Below are positions 63,150-64,000 of a stretch of 64,000 bases of DNA, piece by piece. The notes under the pieces are model-generated. The model was not told where the DNA came from. It worked only from the letters and a program-made list of their open reading frames with translations, and searched no databases. Source of the stretch: Cereibacter sphaeroides (GTDB lineage: Bacteria; Pseudomonadota; Alphaproteobacteria; Rhodobacterales; Rhodobacteraceae); the NCBI GenBank assembly GCA_003243455.1, contig QFQS01000003.1:1-64000 (forward strand), given 5' to 3'. How positions within the stretch are numbered: the first letter of the stretch is position 1; every line of letters begins with the position of its first letter. The position numbers were made by a program, and so were the translations under genes.

Positions 63150-64000
63150 TCCTGCCGCGGTTTTACCCGCGGCTCGGTAGTGCGGATGATCGAGCCTGCG
63201 CCATGATCGGTGAACAACTCCAAGAGGCAGGCATTCGGGATGCGCCCATCTAGGATGACCACCGCGCGCACGCCCTGTTCCAGCGCCATCAGCGCGGTCT
63301 CGGTCTTGGGGATCATGCCGCCAGCGATAATGCCCCGCGCGGTCAGATCACGAATTTCCTCGGGGCGAAGCTGGGTCACAACCTCGCCCGACTCATCCTT
63401 TACGCCTGCAACATCGGTCAGCAACAGCAACCGGTCCGCCTTGAGCGCACCGGCGATGGCGCCGGCGGCAGTGTCACCGTTCACATTGAAGGTCTCATTA
63501 TCCGCCATGCCCGTCGCGACGGGGGCGACGACGGGTATGATGCCTGCATTGTAAAGGTCGCGCAGCACCTGAACATTCATCTCGACAGGGCGACCGACAT
63601 ATCCCAGTTCAGGATCGTCGGCGACGCACACCATGAGGTCGTCATCCTTGCCAGATATACCAACGGCGCGGCCCCCGGCATCCATGATCGCCTGCACGAT
63701 GCGCTTGTTCACAAGGCCGGACAGGATCATCTCGACGACTTCTACCGTCGCTTTGTCGGTCACCCGCTTGCCCCGGACGAATTCCGATTTGATGCCAAGC
63801 TTGGTCAGCATCTCATTGATCATCGGCCCGCCGCCGTGGACGACCACTGGGTTCACGCCCACCTGACGCATCAGGACGATATCGCGCGCGAACTCGGCCA
63901 TCGCCTCGTCATCGCCCATGGCGTTGCCGCCGAATTTCACGACGACGACGGCACCCGAATAGCGCTGCAGATAGGGCAGGGCCTCGGACAAGGTGCGGGC
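63146..64000 (-). CDS. argB: Acetylglutamate kinase (5' end beyond window)
   Basis: 285 codons visible; the frame runs off the right edge with [20 protein letters not shown], so the first residues (about 10-15 in alphaproteobacteria) are missing. A TTG inside the window (63991) is not a real start. The amino-acid-kinase fold has [24 protein letters not shown] and [15 protein letters not shown]. Second step of arginine synthesis; its product pathway ends with ArgE, encoded at 16235-17389 in this window. Confidence 0.96.
   Translation of the reverse strand, partial: ARTLSEALPYLQRYSGAVVVVKFGGNAMGDDEAMAEFARDIVLMRQVGVNPVVVHGGGPMINEMLTKLGIKSEFVRGKRVTDKATVEVVEMILSGLVNKRIVQAIMDAGGRAVGISGKDDDLMVCVADDPELGYVGRPVEMNVQVLRDLYNAGIIPVVAPVATGMADNETFNVNGDTAAGAIAGALKADRLLLLTDVAGVKDESGEVVTQLRPEEIRDLTARGIIAGGMIPKTETALMALEQGVRAVVILDGRIPNACLLELFTDHGAGSIIRTTEPRVKPRQE

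Noticed and set aside
63147..63991. argB beginning at TTG 63991
   Set aside because: The reading frame continues to the window edge with conserved residues (ART before LSEALP), so the gene is simply cut by the window, not started there.

Overview
The window is a high-GC chromosomal segment of an alphaproteobacterium, most likely of the Rhodobacteraceae/Paracoccaceae (Rhodobacter-Paracoccus-Gemmobacter-like). The reasons are the protein sequences (RpoA starting MIHKNW, a type II RibH, an ATP12 chaperone), a bztABCD-type amino-acid transporter, the absence of rpsD from the alpha operon, and the style of the intergenic repeats. No rRNA, CRISPR array, transposase or prophage was seen. Everything looks chromosomal and native.

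1-15.4 kb: the 3' end of tuf, then the S10, spc and alpha ribosomal-protein blocks (rpsJ to rplQ) with secY, adk and rpoA, all on the + strand. The series is punctuated by GC-rich hairpins (after rplW, rplP, rpmD, adk, rpsK and rpoA). It is interrupted between rpmD and rplO by a terminator, a GFA-family zinc enzyme gene and a 28-bp perfect palindrome.

15.4-24.4 kb: an exported protein of unknown function, argE, a selenium module (mnmH converging with a fused FAD-oxidoreductase/SelD protein), an isolated rpoN, a hydantoinase/oxoprolinase-family protein and a tRNA-Met(CAU).

24.7-25.7 kb: an FMN riboswitch controlling a solitary type II lumazine synthase gene (ribH2), followed by a small glycine-zipper lipoprotein.

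25.8-36.0 kb: the most interesting block, a divergent sugar-catabolic locus. A leftward operon encodes an L-fucose-isomerase-family enzyme, a split two-subunit transketolase and an FGGY kinase. A rightward operon encodes a ribose-type ABC transporter with a DUF2291 lipoprotein and a DeoR-family regulator. The intergenic region holds two nearly identical TTTCG-N5-TTTCG sites, one at each promoter, which are good candidates for the DeoR operator. Isomerase, kinase and dedicated transketolase together suggest a ketose-phosphate route, for example the D-apiose transketolase pathway (inference).

36.0-48.8 kb: two overlapping stand-alone receiver proteins (one degenerate), an SDR, a luciferase-like monooxygenase, hemE/hemC, a small kinase-like gene behind an 11-bp-periodic TTAC array, an MFS exporter, a GlcD-type FAD oxidase, an OYE-type flavoprotein demethylase-like enzyme and a YceI protein. 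48.1-55.9 kb: tesA divergent from ybbA-ybbP with overlapping start codons, then rarA, crcB, an RluC-family pseudouridine synthase and an ATP12 chaperone. 56.1-60.7 kb: bztABCD. 60.9-64 kb: a fatty-acid desaturase, then a leftward argB - ferredoxin-like - SixA-like operon, with argB cut by the window edge.
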